Positions 26,337 through 35,832 of a stretch of DNA of 52,226 bases are shown here, piece after piece. This DNA is from Candidatus Hydrogenedentota bacterium (GTDB lineage: Bacteria; Hydrogenedentota; Hydrogenedentia; Hydrogenedentales; Hydrogenedentaceae): contig JAOAHN010000014.1 of assembly GCA_026415215.1 (NCBI GenBank), forward strand, positions 1 through 52,226, given 5' to 3'. Below the pieces are notes generated by a model. It was not told the DNA's origin and ran no database searches. It saw only the letters and a program-made list of their open reading frames with translations. Position 1 is the stretch's first letter. Each line of letters begins with the position of its first letter. Made by a program: the position numbers and the translations under genes.

Positions 26337-27818
26337 ATGAAATTCGAGGATATAGAAAGCCTTTTCCAATTTAATAAAAATAGTGAGTTCATAAGAACTG
26401 AGCGCGGGTTCGTTCCTTATTCTGAGTTACTAATGTCTATTCACCGGTTATCCAAAAAGCTCTCATCTTTTGAGGGAAAAATAGTAGGGATTGTCGCTCC
26501 TGTTAATGGGCTATGTTTGGTAGATTTTATTTGCTTATTGTTATCATTATTAAAGCTCAATGCGAAAGTTCTCATTCTATCTCCAAAGGAGCCACCCTTA
26601 AAGATAAAAGAAAGGGTCCAATCCATAAGATGCAATCACATCTTATTCTTCCCTGATAAGATAAATCATGTCGAAGAACTAAAGAGCATTTTCCAGAGAA
26701 AAAATCATTATTTTTCATCTAATTTCAATGGCCCTGACTCGCCAGATTTAGATTCACTATGGATAGGAGAGGTAGAAACTAAAGAGTCGAACCTTTCACT
26801 TCCAGATGAACCTTGGATCATAATCTCTACTTCTGGTAGTGGAGGGAAGCCCAAAAATGTAGTGCTCACACTTGATAACCTATTTACCAATGCTCGGTTC
26901 AGCAATAGAAACATCAAATTCCAGGGTTCTGATACTTGGTTTTTATCCCTTCCAGTGTTTCATGTTTCAGGATTGTCGATAATATTTCGTGCTATAGAGA
27001 GTGGCTCAAGAGTTTTCTTGTCTCATTATGGTTTAGATTTGTGCTCTGATTGGCTCCCTGAAGATATTACTCATGTCTCTTTGGTGAGCACTCTTTTGTG
27101 GAGGATCTTAAAATCAAATTCACCAAAGATTTACGATAGATTTAGAAAGCTTAAAGCAATATTGCTTGGTGGGGGTCCTATACCACAAGCCATAGTAAAA
27201 AAATCTTACAATTTGGGTTGGCATCTCTATACTACCTACGGAATGACAGAGATGGCATCACAGATTACTACAACAGTGGAAAATGATACATTAGAGCATC
27301 TTTTTACTTCGGGGAAGCCTCTTATTCCAGATACCGTGAAATTGGGAGCCGAAGGAGAGATTAGTGTTAGGGGTCCTACTCGGTTTATTGGTTATCTTGA
27401 TGAGGGGCAATTAAAGACCCCTTTTGATAAAGATGGATGGTTTGAAACTGGTGATGTCGGGAAATGGACTGACGATGGATATCTATGCATATCAGGAAGA
27501 AAAGACAGCATGTTTGTATGTGGTGGAGAAAATATATTTCCAGAAGAGATAGAGACTTGTATATTAGAAAGTGGTATTGTGAATAAGGCAATAGTTATAC
27601 CTCAACCTGATGATGAATATGGAATGATTCCCATAGCTTATGTGGAATTTGTCAATAATAGCACAGAGGAGAGGTTGATTAGTTACCTCAGAACTCGCCT
27701 TTCTGGTATTAGGATTCCGAGAAAAATATATCCTTTACCAGAGGGTTTTAAAAACTCAGGTATGAAATTATCAAGGAATGAACTTATAGAATATGTAAAC
27801 CGGCAAAAGGATAAATAA
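26337..27818 (+). CDS. menE: AMP-dependent acyl-CoA synthetase, MenE-like
   Basis: 493 residues. ANL-superfamily motifs are clear: P-loop IISTSGSGGKPKNV, TYGMTEMAS, GWFETGDVG, GRKDSMFVCGGENIFPEEIE, and the C-terminal catalytic Lys region (GMKLSRNE). The length and the MLIL/FLSLPVFHVSGLS region look like O-succinylbenzoate-CoA ligase of menaquinone synthesis. No other men gene is in the window, so another carboxylate substrate is possible. The CocE-like gene starts on the base after its stop. Confidence 0.7.
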   Translation: MKFEDIESLFQFNKNSEFIRTERGFVPYSELLMSIHRLSKKLSSFEGKIVGIVAPVNGLCLVDFICLLLSLLKLNAKVLILSPKEPPLKIKERVQSIRCNHILFFPDKINHVEELKSIFQRKNHYFSSNFNGPDSPDLDSLWIGEVETKESNLSLPDEPWIIISTSGSGGKPKNVVLTLDNLFTNARFSNRNIKFQGSDTWFLSLPVFHVSGLSIIFRAIESGSRVFLSHYGLDLCSDWLPEDITHVSLVSTLLWRILKSNSPKIYDRFRKLKAILLGGGPIPQAIVKKSYNLGWHLYTTYGMTEMASQITTTVENDTLEHLFTSGKPLIPDTVKLGAEGEISVRGPTRFIGYLDEGQLKTPFDKDGWFETGDVGKWTDDGYLCISGRKDSMFVCGGENIFPEEIETCILESGIVNKAIVIPQPDDEYGMIPIAYVEFVNNSTEERLISYLRTRLSGIRIPRKIYPLPEGFKNSGMKLSRNELIEYVNRQKDK

Positions 27819-29465
27819 ATGAAAGTAAGAGGATATCTATTAATAGTTGTATTAACTCTTATTGTGTTTCCTTGCTGTAATCTCCTCTCTCAAATAGAGG
27901 AGATTGAAGTGCCAATGAGTGATGGAGCAAAGTTGAAGGCGGTATTATGGCTTCCGGACAAGTTCAGAAGTTTTCCTGTGCTATTGGAACGAACTCCCTA
28001 TAATAGGAAAGAGGTTGTTAAGATGCATAAGCAGTTTGTAGACGCTGGTTATGCTGTGCTTGTGCAAAATTTACGAGGCACTGTAGGTTCGGAAGGTAAA
28101 TGGGAGGTTTTCAAGAGTGATGGATGGGGTGGCCCAGGAATGCGGGACGGCATAGATACGGTCGAATGGCTTAAGAAACAACCTTGGTGTAATGGGAACA
28201 TAGGAATTATGGGTTTTTCTGCGTCAGCCATAGCAGGAAAACTTTTACTCTCTTCAGGCATAGATGGGGTTAAGTGTGCTTTACTTGTTGCGGGTAGCGA
28301 TAACTTTTATGATGCGATATTTGAGAATGGATGTTATAGGAAGAATACTATTGAAGAATGGGGACCTGCCAAAGAAACACTGCCAGAGATTATACAACAC
28401 CCTACTTATGACGAGTATTGGGAAGGGAGAAATGCTTTCAGCAGGGCAAATCTGGTTAAGACGCCTGTGTATATTGTGGGAGGATGGTTTGATATTTTTC
28501 AAAAAAGTTCGATTAGATATTTTGAAGCAGTAAACTCTAATCCAAATTCCCCTGCCAATGGAAAGTGTAAACTTATAATGCATCCCTTGGCACATGGCGC
28601 CCCCCCAGGAGAATTAAATTTTGAAGACAGAGAGAGACTAAATTTAGATGAGAAATTTGGAAGTTTCAAAGAATGGTTTGACTATTGGCTCAAAGGTGAG
28701 AACAATACTTTATATGAGAAACCATCTGTGGCTTTGTTCCTCATGGCTGACTCTAATGCTCCTGGAAATTTAGGCAACAAATGGAAGTTTTTCGATACTT
28801 ACCCAAGAAATAGCAAGTTGGTTTCTTTATACCTAAGGGGTGGAGGGATATTGTCCATTGACCTGCCTAACCCTACTGATAGTCCATATTCGACTTATGT
28901 ATATGACCCAGAAAATCCGACGCCTTCACTTGGCGGGAATAATCTCGTGCCACCTTCCGGACCTTATGACCAAAGAGAATTGGAAAAGAGAGAGGATTTA
29001 CTTGTATTTACATCTCCTCCGCTGAAGAAAGAGATGATTTTGTTTGGAGCAATAAAAGTTCGGTTATTTGCCTCCACAGACGCAAAAGATACTGATTTTG
29101 GGGCAAGGTTTTGTGATGTATATCCTGACGGTAGATCTATGCTTATGAATGAGGGTATGGTGAAGGCACGCTATCGCAATACTGTTTGTAAAGAGGATTT
29201 TATTGAACCAGGGAAGATATATGAATATGAGATTGACCTATGGGATACCGCTTTAGTATTACCCCCTGGGCACAGGATTAGACTTACGATAATTTCAGCG
29301 AGTAATCCTCGGTACGAGCCAAACCCAAATACAGGTGAACCTTTTAGGCGACACACCACAACTGTGAAGGCAAAAAATAATATTTATCACTCCATAGAAT
29401 ACCCTTCTGCGGTTGTGTTGCCTCTTTTTTCAGAAGATTCAGAGTTTGATTCCGATTGGTTCTGA
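27819..29465 (+). CDS. CocE/NonD-family hydrolase (X-Pro dipeptidyl-peptidase S15 type)
   Basis: 548 residues with a hydrophobic N-terminal segment (residues about 5-25; a Cys pair near 19-20 could be a lipobox, but it does not fit the consensus). The alpha/beta-hydrolase core has DAGYAVLVQNLRGTVGSEG, nucleophile GFSASA and later acid and His (HPLAHGA). A C-terminal jelly roll (about 330-540) completes the CocE/glutaryl-7-ACA acylase architecture. It probably hydrolyses an ester or amide; the substrate is unknown. Confidence 0.85.
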   Translation: MKVRGYLLIVVLTLIVFPCCNLLSQIEEIEVPMSDGAKLKAVLWLPDKFRSFPVLLERTPYNRKEVVKMHKQFVDAGYAVLVQNLRGTVGSEGKWEVFKSDGWGGPGMRDGIDTVEWLKKQPWCNGNIGIMGFSASAIAGKLLLSSGIDGVKCALLVAGSDNFYDAIFENGCYRKNTIEEWGPAKETLPEIIQHPTYDEYWEGRNAFSRANLVKTPVYIVGGWFDIFQKSSIRYFEAVNSNPNSPANGKCKLIMHPLAHGAPPGELNFEDRERLNLDEKFGSFKEWFDYWLKGENNTLYEKPSVALFLMADSNAPGNLGNKWKFFDTYPRNSKLVSLYLRGGGILSIDLPNPTDSPYSTYVYDPENPTPSLGGNNLVPPSGPYDQRELEKREDLLVFTSPPLKKEMILFGAIKVRLFASTDAKDTDFGARFCDVYPDGRSMLMNEGMVKARYRNTVCKEDFIEPGKIYEYEIDLWDTALVLPPGHRIRLTIISASNPRYEPNPNTGEPFRRHTTTVKAKNNIYHSIEYPSAVVLPLFSEDSEFDSDWF

Positions 29466-29490
29466 ATGTTTCTGAAGAGGAAAATATAAC

Positions 29491-29625
29491 ATGTTTTTTC
29501 TCAACAGAAAATCAGATTTAACATCAGATAAGATTTTATACTTTGTAGTAGAAGATGTAGATTATAAGGAGGTATGTCTTAAAATTATATTTTCAAGTAT
29601 ATTAAGTGAAAACAAAATATCTTAA
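29491..29625 (+). CDS. Possible 44-residue protein
   Basis: ATG 29491 with a GAGG element 11 bases upstream and TAA at 29623. The translation is charged and hydrophobic (MFFLNRKSDLTSDKILYFVV start), with no recognisable family. It is the only plausible coding piece in the gap 29466-29894; the remaining sequence of that gap is AT-rich and shows nothing else. Confidence 0.25.
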   Translation: MFFLNRKSDLTSDKILYFVVEDVDYKEVCLKIIFSSILSENKIS

Positions 29626-29894
29626 GCATTTTTTGATGTTTATACCCCCAAATTTTCAAAAATTCTCTTTATGTGCAGACTTATAGAAGCCACTTCTTAT
29701 TAGTCTCTTGTGTGCTTATATTCTATCCTTTTACCCAGAATAAATTAATACATAATTCTATAAAAACATAGAGATTATTTACTTCTAAGTTAGTGGTGTA
29801 GTGTATTAGGAAACTTGGAACTATCTTTAGTTATTTCGAATTAATTTTATAGTTTTCCATGTTTTCATGACTCTAAAAAATAAGGGTGAAGAAA

Positions 29895-32018
29895 ATGAAA
29901 ACAATCTCAGTGAGTAATTTCAGTGTATTAGTTGGTTTTCTTATTTTGGCAAAAATAGTGTTTGCATCTGAGGGTTTGATCACAGAGATAAGTAAAAACA
30001 AAGATAAAATAAGCAGAAGTTTGATAGTGTCTTCCTTTTCTGAGTTAGTAAAGGCTTTGGCTGAAATTGAAGAATTGAATAATAAAGGTGCTTTGCCTGA
30101 TGGAGGCATAGAGATAGTGCTTACAGAGGGGACATACAAAATTTCTGAGACATTGATTTTTAAGAGAACCCACAGTGGAGAAGAAAATAGACCGGTAATA
30201 ATAAGATCCAAGGATGATTTTAGAGCGAAGATAATTGGGGGGATAGAAATAAAAAACTTCAAAAAATTCTCTGATACTTCTGGTAATGAGAGAATAAACA
30301 AGGCAGTTTTGGACAAAATATATGTTGCAGATTTGAAAGAATATGGAGTTTCCCCTCTACCTCCTTTAGAGCTTGCTGGGTTTGGTTCTCAGCGGGTTAG
30401 AGATTCTGATAGAAGTTATGATAATTATAGAACATTCCCGTATCCTGAACTCTTTTTTAATGGCACGCCTATGATTTTAGCAAGATATCCCAATAATGGC
30501 TTTATAAATGTAGCAGGAGTAGAGGGGGAGGTTGTTAGTGAAACACCTCATTATAAGGTGATGAAAAATGTGGTGTTGAAAATACAGGGTTGCTCGCTAA
30601 TTAATTGGGCAAAAGAGCCCAATATTCTGCTCCACGGGTATTGGCATTTTGATTGGGCAGATTCCTATGAATTAGTGGAGTCTGTTATCCCTGAGGAGGG
30701 AAAAGTGAAGCTTAAAGACTCCAGTTCTGCTTATGGCTATCGTGAAGGGGCGAGATTCTATGCTCTAAACTTACTTTGTGAACTTGATTCTCCTGGTGAA
30801 TGGTATCTCGATAGAGAAAATTCGCTTTTGTATTTTTATCCCCCTGAATCTATAGAAAACGCCACTATAGAATTCTCCATTTCTGAGAAGCCAGTTTTTA
30901 TTTTCGACAATGCAAAACATGTTTATATAGAGAATATAGACTTTTCCCTTTTTGCGGGCAATATCCTTCAAATATTCGGGGGTAAGGATATTAAAGTTTT
31001 GGGATGCTCATTTTCAAAATCGGGAGGTTATGGTATTACAATCGATGGAGGATATGGGCATACTGTTCAATCGTGTGATTTTACCTACTTGGGTAAAGGT
31101 GGAGTTTCACTAAGGGGTGGCGACCGTAAAATCCTTGAAAAGAGTGGGTTTATAGTAGATAATTGCTACTTTTCTGACTTGGCTCGTGTAGATAAGACAT
31201 ACAACCCGGCGGTGTATGCTTACGGCGTGGGACATACAATTTCACATAATCTCATAAGGAATAATCCAAGTAGTGCGTTCCGTGTAGATGGGAATGACAT
31301 TACAATCGAGTACAATGAGATATGTAATGTGCTAAAAGAATCCGACGACCAAGGTGCACTTGATACTTGGGGTAATCCAACTTATCGTGGATTAGTAATT
31401 CGACACAACTTTTGGCATCATATTGGTAATTGGGATAAAGAGGGGTTAAAAATGCAGGGTGCGATTAGGCTTGATGATAGTATTTCTGGTGTCCACATAT
31501 ATGGAAATGTTTTCTACAAAGCCTGTGCTTACGATGGATTTTTTGGTGCGGTTCAGATACATGGTGGGAAAGATAATCTTATTGAAAATAACATATTTGC
31601 TGAGTGTTCAGTTGGTATAAGTTGCACCCCTTGGGCTAAACAGTATTGGGATGATTTTGTTAAGAGTATATTAGATAAACAAGAGATTGATATGAACTTA
31701 TATAGTAGCAGGTATCCTGAAATTAAAGAACTAAACGAGAATATAAATAAGAACATAGCCAGAAATAACATATTCTGGAGATGCAAGCGAATGTTGCTCA
31801 GGGCTCCCTCTGTGTTCGTAAATGAAAATAATTTGGAAACGGATGATGTTAGATTGTTTCCTAAGTTAACCGAGGGAATATTTGATGTGAATCAAGATTT
31901 GTTGTCCTCTCTCAATATAAATTTTGAGAGCATTCCTTTTGAAAAGATAGGACTATACATTGATAACTATAGGAAGACGATATCTAAGGAACTCATACTA
32001 CAGTTAAGAAAAGAGTGA
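29895..32018 (+). CDS. Secreted right-handed parallel beta-helix protein
   Basis: 707 residues from ATG 29895 (AAGGGTG ribosome-binding site upstream; GTG 29886 is an alternative). A signal peptide ends near FASEG. Residues about 50-120 carry the DUF1565/pectate-lyase-like N-terminus, and from about 350 to 600 stacked coils appear (IENIDFSLFAGNILQIFGG, GYGITIDGG, NPSSAFRVDGNDITIEYNEI, IENNIFAECSVGI). Beta-helix proteins of this type bind or cleave polysaccharides. A catalytic mechanism cannot be assigned from sequence. Confidence 0.8.
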   Translation: MKTISVSNFSVLVGFLILAKIVFASEGLITEISKNKDKISRSLIVSSFSELVKALAEIEELNNKGALPDGGIEIVLTEGTYKISETLIFKRTHSGEENRPVIIRSKDDFRAKIIGGIEIKNFKKFSDTSGNERINKAVLDKIYVADLKEYGVSPLPPLELAGFGSQRVRDSDRSYDNYRTFPYPELFFNGTPMILARYPNNGFINVAGVEGEVVSETPHYKVMKNVVLKIQGCSLINWAKEPNILLHGYWHFDWADSYELVESVIPEEGKVKLKDSSSAYGYREGARFYALNLLCELDSPGEWYLDRENSLLYFYPPESIENATIEFSISEKPVFIFDNAKHVYIENIDFSLFAGNILQIFGGKDIKVLGCSFSKSGGYGITIDGGYGHTVQSCDFTYLGKGGVSLRGGDRKILEKSGFIVDNCYFSDLARVDKTYNPAVYAYGVGHTISHNLIRNNPSSAFRVDGNDITIEYNEICNVLKESDDQGALDTWGNPTYRGLVIRHNFWHHIGNWDKEGLKMQGAIRLDDSISGVHIYGNVFYKACAYDGFFGAVQIHGGKDNLIENNIFAECSVGISCTPWAKQYWDDFVKSILDKQEIDMNLYSSRYPEIKELNENINKNIARNNIFWRCKRMLLRAPSVFVNENNLETDDVRLFPKLTEGIFDVNQDLLSSLNINFESIPFEKIGLYIDNYRKTISKELILQLRKE

Positions 32019-32022
32019 GTTT

Positions 32023-32042
32023 CAAAGCACTGATGCTCTTTG
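32023..32042. terminator. Weak hairpin between convergent genes
   Basis: CAAAG...CTTTG with a two-base bulge and CTGA loop lies between the convergent beta-helix and EamA genes, followed on the plus strand by a short T-rich run. It may terminate both genes, but the stem is short. Confidence 0.3.
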
Positions 32043-32049
32043 AGTTTTC

Positions 32050-32982
32050 TCAATGTGAGTTAATACTATTGTTTGACCTTGCCCACACCACTAACATACA
32101 GCCAGTTAATAGAATTATAGTTCCTGTCCATTGGATAAGGGTTAGGGCTTCATCCCTCCAAATGATTAGTGCCAAACCATGAGTAGTAAGGGGTGTGAGA
32201 GTCAACATAGTGTTAGTAAAAGCAGAGCCTAAGTATTTTTGTGCGTAGTGGAATGCGGAGTGAGCTATGGCAATAGGAATGATACCCGAGAAAACCGCTA
32301 TAGTATGAGTTTCTGTAGGTGCCTGTATGAGTTTTTGAGGTTCTCCTATAAGGAATCCCAGCACAAATAGTCCTATAGTAGTGTAGATGGAGATAACAGC
32401 AAACATTGGGACGGGATGAAGCTCATTTGCTACCGTATGTTTACCATACACGCTGTAAACTCCCCAGAGTAGAGCGGACAAGAAAAGACATATAGTAGCA
32501 AGGTATATCTTGGGAAGTACAGAGACTATAGATGGTTCGTAAACAAGAAGTATTGAGCCAGCCAGTGCGAGGAGCGAACCCACAATAAATCGCCAACTCT
32601 TTATAATATTTCGCTCTTCCTGAAATACTATAAAAGATAGAATAGAAACTATTGGTATTTGGATTTTTACCAAGATCTGTCCTAAACTTGCTGTAGAGTA
32701 GTAAATTCCTATAGTCCATAGAGATTGCATAAAAACATTAATAAGAGACAATAGAAAAGTGGGAATAGGAGAAAGAAACGCTTTTAGTAACTCTTTCCTA
32801 TAGACAATATAGGAATAGGGGATAAGAAAAAGTATTGATCCGATATATCTGACTCCAGACTGCGTGTAAGGGTCGTACGCCTCCCTTAGATATCGTATGA
32901 AGATAGGAGAGAGCGACCAACCTCCTATTGCAAGCGCCAACGCTATGATTGCTTTTTTGTTCGTAGTGAGAGAAGGGGACAT
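32050..32982 (-). CDS. EamA-family (DMT superfamily) transporter
   Basis: 310 residues and ten hydrophobic helices in two repeats. The first EamA repeat has GGWSLSPIFIRYLREAYDPYTQSGVRYIG and the second LLWGVYSVYGK and TPLTTHGLALIIWRDE, the usual pattern of metabolite and drug exporters. Its start lies 17 bases after a strong 13-bp hairpin at 32999-33029, which separates it from leuB. Substrate unknown. Confidence 0.88.
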   Translation of the reverse strand: MSPSLTTNKKAIIALALAIGGWSLSPIFIRYLREAYDPYTQSGVRYIGSILFLIPYSYIVYRKELLKAFLSPIPTFLLSLINVFMQSLWTIGIYYSTASLGQILVKIQIPIVSILSFIVFQEERNIIKSWRFIVGSLLALAGSILLVYEPSIVSVLPKIYLATICLFLSALLWGVYSVYGKHTVANELHPVPMFAVISIYTTIGLFVLGFLIGEPQKLIQAPTETHTIAVFSGIIPIAIAHSAFHYAQKYLGSAFTNTMLTLTPLTTHGLALIIWRDEALTLIQWTGTIILLTGCMLVVWARSNNSINSH

Positions 32983-32998
32983 ATTTGCCCATCATTTT

Positions 32999-33029
32999 AA
33001 TAGCAGGTGAGTTGTTCTCACCTGCTATT
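32999..33029. terminator. Perfect 13-bp hairpin between leuB and the EamA gene
   Basis: AATAGCAGGTGAG, loop TTGTT, then CTCACCTGCTATT: a perfect 13-bp stem. Read on the minus strand it lies 46 bases after the leuB stop and 16 before the EamA start. There is no U-run after it, so it may be a terminator without U tract, an RNA-stability element or a leader structure for EamA. Confidence 0.6.
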
Positions 33030-33075
33030 ATTGATAGTTTGAATTAGAATTTTGCATTCAGGGAACAACTCTATT

Positions 33076-34155
33076 TTACATTGTTGCTACATAGTTGGCG
33101 ATAGCGTCACCGATTTTAGTGGTAGACCAGCCGGATTCCTGGATTTCTTTAGCGGATAAGCCGGGGAGTGCTTTGGATTCGAAGAATTTTATCACCGCCT
33201 GTTCAAGAATTTCGGCTCCTTTACTCTCACCTATATGGTCTAACAACATCTGTCCTGCGAGTATGCAAGCGAGAGGATTGATTATGTTCATTCCAGTGTA
33301 TTTGGGAGCACTACCGCCAATCGGTTCAAACATAGATACTCCCTCTGGGTTTATATTTCCACCTGCAGCTACTCCCATACCGCCTTGTATCATCGCTCCT
33401 AAGTCAGTGATGATATCTCCAAACATATTGTCCGTAACTATAACATCGAACCACTCTGGATTTTTTACCATCCACATGGTAGTAGCATCCACATGGGCGT
33501 AATCTCGCTGTATATCAGGATAATACTTTTCACCCATCTCATGGAAGGCTCTTTCCCATAGGTCAAAAACGAAAGTAAGCACATTAGTTTTGCCAACAAG
33601 AGTTAATTTCTTTTGCTTATTTCTCTTCCGAGCGAGTTCAAATGCATACTTGAGACACCTGTCAACTTCAAATCGAGTATATACCATCTCTTGGATAGCC
33701 ACCTCATGGGGAGTCCCCTTCTTTTGGATTCCACCGCAACCTGTGTATAGTCCACCCGTATTTTCACGAACTACCACGAAGTCTATATCTTCGGGACCTT
33801 TGTCTTTTATGGGTGTGTAAACATTTGGATAGAGCTTCACAGGTCTTAAATTGATATATTGGTCAAGTTCGAAGCGGATTCTAAGGAGAATACCTTTTTC
33901 AAGAATGCCAGGTTTGACATCTGGATGTCCTATGGCACCGAGATATATAGCATCGAATTTTTTAAGCTCCTCAATTGCCGAGTCTGGGAGCACTTCTCCG
34001 GTTCGCAAGTATCTCTCTCCTCCGAAGTCATATTCCACGGTTTCAAGTGTAAAACCAATCTTATCTGCGACCGCTTTAAGGACTTTTACGCCTTCTCTTA
34101 AAACTTCTGAGCCTGTACCATCTCCAGGAATCAAAGCAATCTTGTAGTGTGCCAT
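33076..34155 (-). CDS. leuB: 3-isopropylmalate dehydrogenase
   Basis: 359 residues, full length for the family. It oxidises 3-isopropylmalate in leucine synthesis with NAD. The nucleotide and substrate-binding elements are visible: IALIPGDGTGSEV, the R...R...R substrate motif (LRIRFELDQYINLRP), VVRENTGGLYTG and DNMFGDIITDLGA, and GGSAPKYTG near the end. Related tartrate and isocitrate dehydrogenases share the fold, but length and motifs favour LeuB. AGGAGAG lies seven bases before ATG 34155 on the minus strand. No other leu gene is in the window. Confidence 0.85.
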   Translation of the reverse strand: MAHYKIALIPGDGTGSEVLREGVKVLKAVADKIGFTLETVEYDFGGERYLRTGEVLPDSAIEELKKFDAIYLGAIGHPDVKPGILEKGILLRIRFELDQYINLRPVKLYPNVYTPIKDKGPEDIDFVVVRENTGGLYTGCGGIQKKGTPHEVAIQEMVYTRFEVDRCLKYAFELARKRNKQKKLTLVGKTNVLTFVFDLWERAFHEMGEKYYPDIQRDYAHVDATTMWMVKNPEWFDVIVTDNMFGDIITDLGAMIQGGMGVAAGGNINPEGVSMFEPIGGSAPKYTGMNIINPLACILAGQMLLDHIGESKGAEILEQAVIKFFESKALPGLSAKEIQESGWSTTKIGDAIANYVATM

Positions 34156-34533
34156 AAATTCTCTCCTGACAGAGTTAAGTTAAATACTATAAAAACTATA
34201 TTCATTAGAAAAAGAGAGAGTATTATAGCAAAAATTGCATTCCAAAAGCGTTGCTACTCTTAAAATTGAAGTAGATAGGATTAAATTTGTGTTCGCGTAG
34301 GTCGGTAGAAACTGGTGTTAAATAATTTCAGAATATAGTATGCTTTTCATGTTAGTTATTAGCAATTTACAAATAGCGATTGTAGTGACCTTCTGAACGC
34401 TCTTTATCCTAAAGAACCTCCCGATTATATAACCTTCATATTTATTTGCTATTTTCTTTTTTAGTATCTATTATACTAATAAATTCTATTTCTTTGTTTA
34501 ATTTCCTAATCTTAAGTAGGAGGATATGGTACA
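34156..34533. other. Divergent 378-base intergenic region
   Basis: AT-rich gap between divergent leuB and the Gfo/Idh/MocA gene. It presumably holds both promoters; no box is convincing and no RNA or ORF is seen. AGGAGG ten bases before ATG 34534 is the visible ribosome-binding site. Confidence 0.4.
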
Positions 34534-35739
34534 ATGGTTAAGTTTACGAGAAGGGAGATGCTTAAAGCTACCACATTAGGAACAATGAGTATGGGGATGT
34601 CGGTGGCTTACTCTTCTAATAATGAAGAAAAGGTGATACAAGGATTTGATGAAACTTATAGCTTGACGGACACAGACGCCAAATGGGAGCCAGTATCTGA
34701 TCGCAAGATAAAGGTAGGTATTATAGGTTATGGGGTTTGTAAATTTGGTGCGGTTTTCGATTTCCAGAATCATCCAAATGTGGAAGTTATCGCGGTGAGC
34801 GATTTGATTCCAGAGCGTTGTGAAGCACTTGCCCGCGAATGCAGATGTAATAGAACATATCCATCCCTTGAGGAGTTGGTGAAAGACAAAGAGATTGAGG
34901 CTGTATTCATAGCTACTGATGCTCCGAGCCATTGTAAACATTCTATCCTTGCTATGAAGCACGGGAAGCATGTCGCCTGCGCTGTTCCTGCAGTTTATGG
35001 TTCATTAGATGATGCCTACGAACTATATGATACCGTCAAGTCTACCGGGCTTACATATATGCTTATGGAAACGAGCACATATAGAAATGACTGCTATGCC
35101 ATGAGAAAACTTTACCAAGCCGGAGCTTTGGGTGAGCTCATATATTGTGAAGGTGAGTATTATCATTACTTGGAGCCCCCAATAGACTCGTTCAAAGGAT
35201 GGAGAATAGGTTTACCACCTCAGTGGTATCCTACCCATTCAAATGCATACTATATCTGTGTAACAGGGGGGTATTTTACTGAAGTCTCTTGCATGGGCAT
35301 GCCAAGTAAACTTCCTATGCTTCAAAAGGAAAATAATGTCTATAAGAACCCTTTTGGAACGGAGATCGCCTTATTCAGAACTAAAGAGGGTGGAATGGCT
35401 TGAATGGCAGTGAGTTGGGATACACCCGGGTATGAAGGCGAAGTAGGGAGAGTTCGTGGACAGAAAGGAAGTGTTTGCGGGGTTAAGTTTGAGGGGATAG
35501 GAGATGTTTCAAAGGTTAACATAAAAAAGCCTCCATTACCGCCTAATGTGAATGCGGGCGGACATGGCGGTTCTCATGGTTACCTTACGGAGGAATTTAT
35601 CCGAGCTATACTTGAGGGGAGAAAACCTTACATTGACATCGCTATGGGGTTAAATCTAACTGTGCCTGGAATTGTAGCTCATCAATCTGCACTCAAAGAC
35701 GGAGAACTGATGAAGGTTCCATACTTTGAGAGTGTTTAA
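34534..35739 (+). pseudogene. Tat-exported Gfo/Idh/MocA oxidoreductase interrupted by an in-frame TGA
   Basis: One 401-codon reading frame with a single TGA at 35401-35403. Before it (289 residues) are the twin-arginine signal (FTRREMLKAT), the Rossmann segment VGIIGYGVCKFGAVFDF, ASDLIPERCEALA-like sequence and EYYHYLEPPI. Directly after it the frame resumes with MAVSWDTPGYEGEVGRVRGQ, in place of the usual ...GGMARMAVSWDTPG... of this family. The TGA stands where Arg (CGA) is expected, so this is most likely a C to T nonsense change. TGA is followed directly by ATG, so limited reinitiation is possible. The C-terminal 111 residues contain the family's HGGSHGYL segment. Confidence 0.85.
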
Positions 35740-35832
35740 GTAGAGGAAAGTGATTCTCCAAAAAGATGGAAAGAATCTCTAACCAATTTTTGTTATGTAT
35801 TCAAAGTTCTTATAGATAAACACAAGGAATTA

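Noticed and set aside
35404-35739. Separate 111-residue gene after the Gfo/Idh/MocA half
   Set aside because: It is the exact in-frame continuation of the upstream gene across one TGA.
34534-35739. TGA read as selenocysteine or as a reassigned sense codon
   Set aside because: Arg is expected at this site, no SECIS-like element is evident, and TGA ends many other genes in the window.
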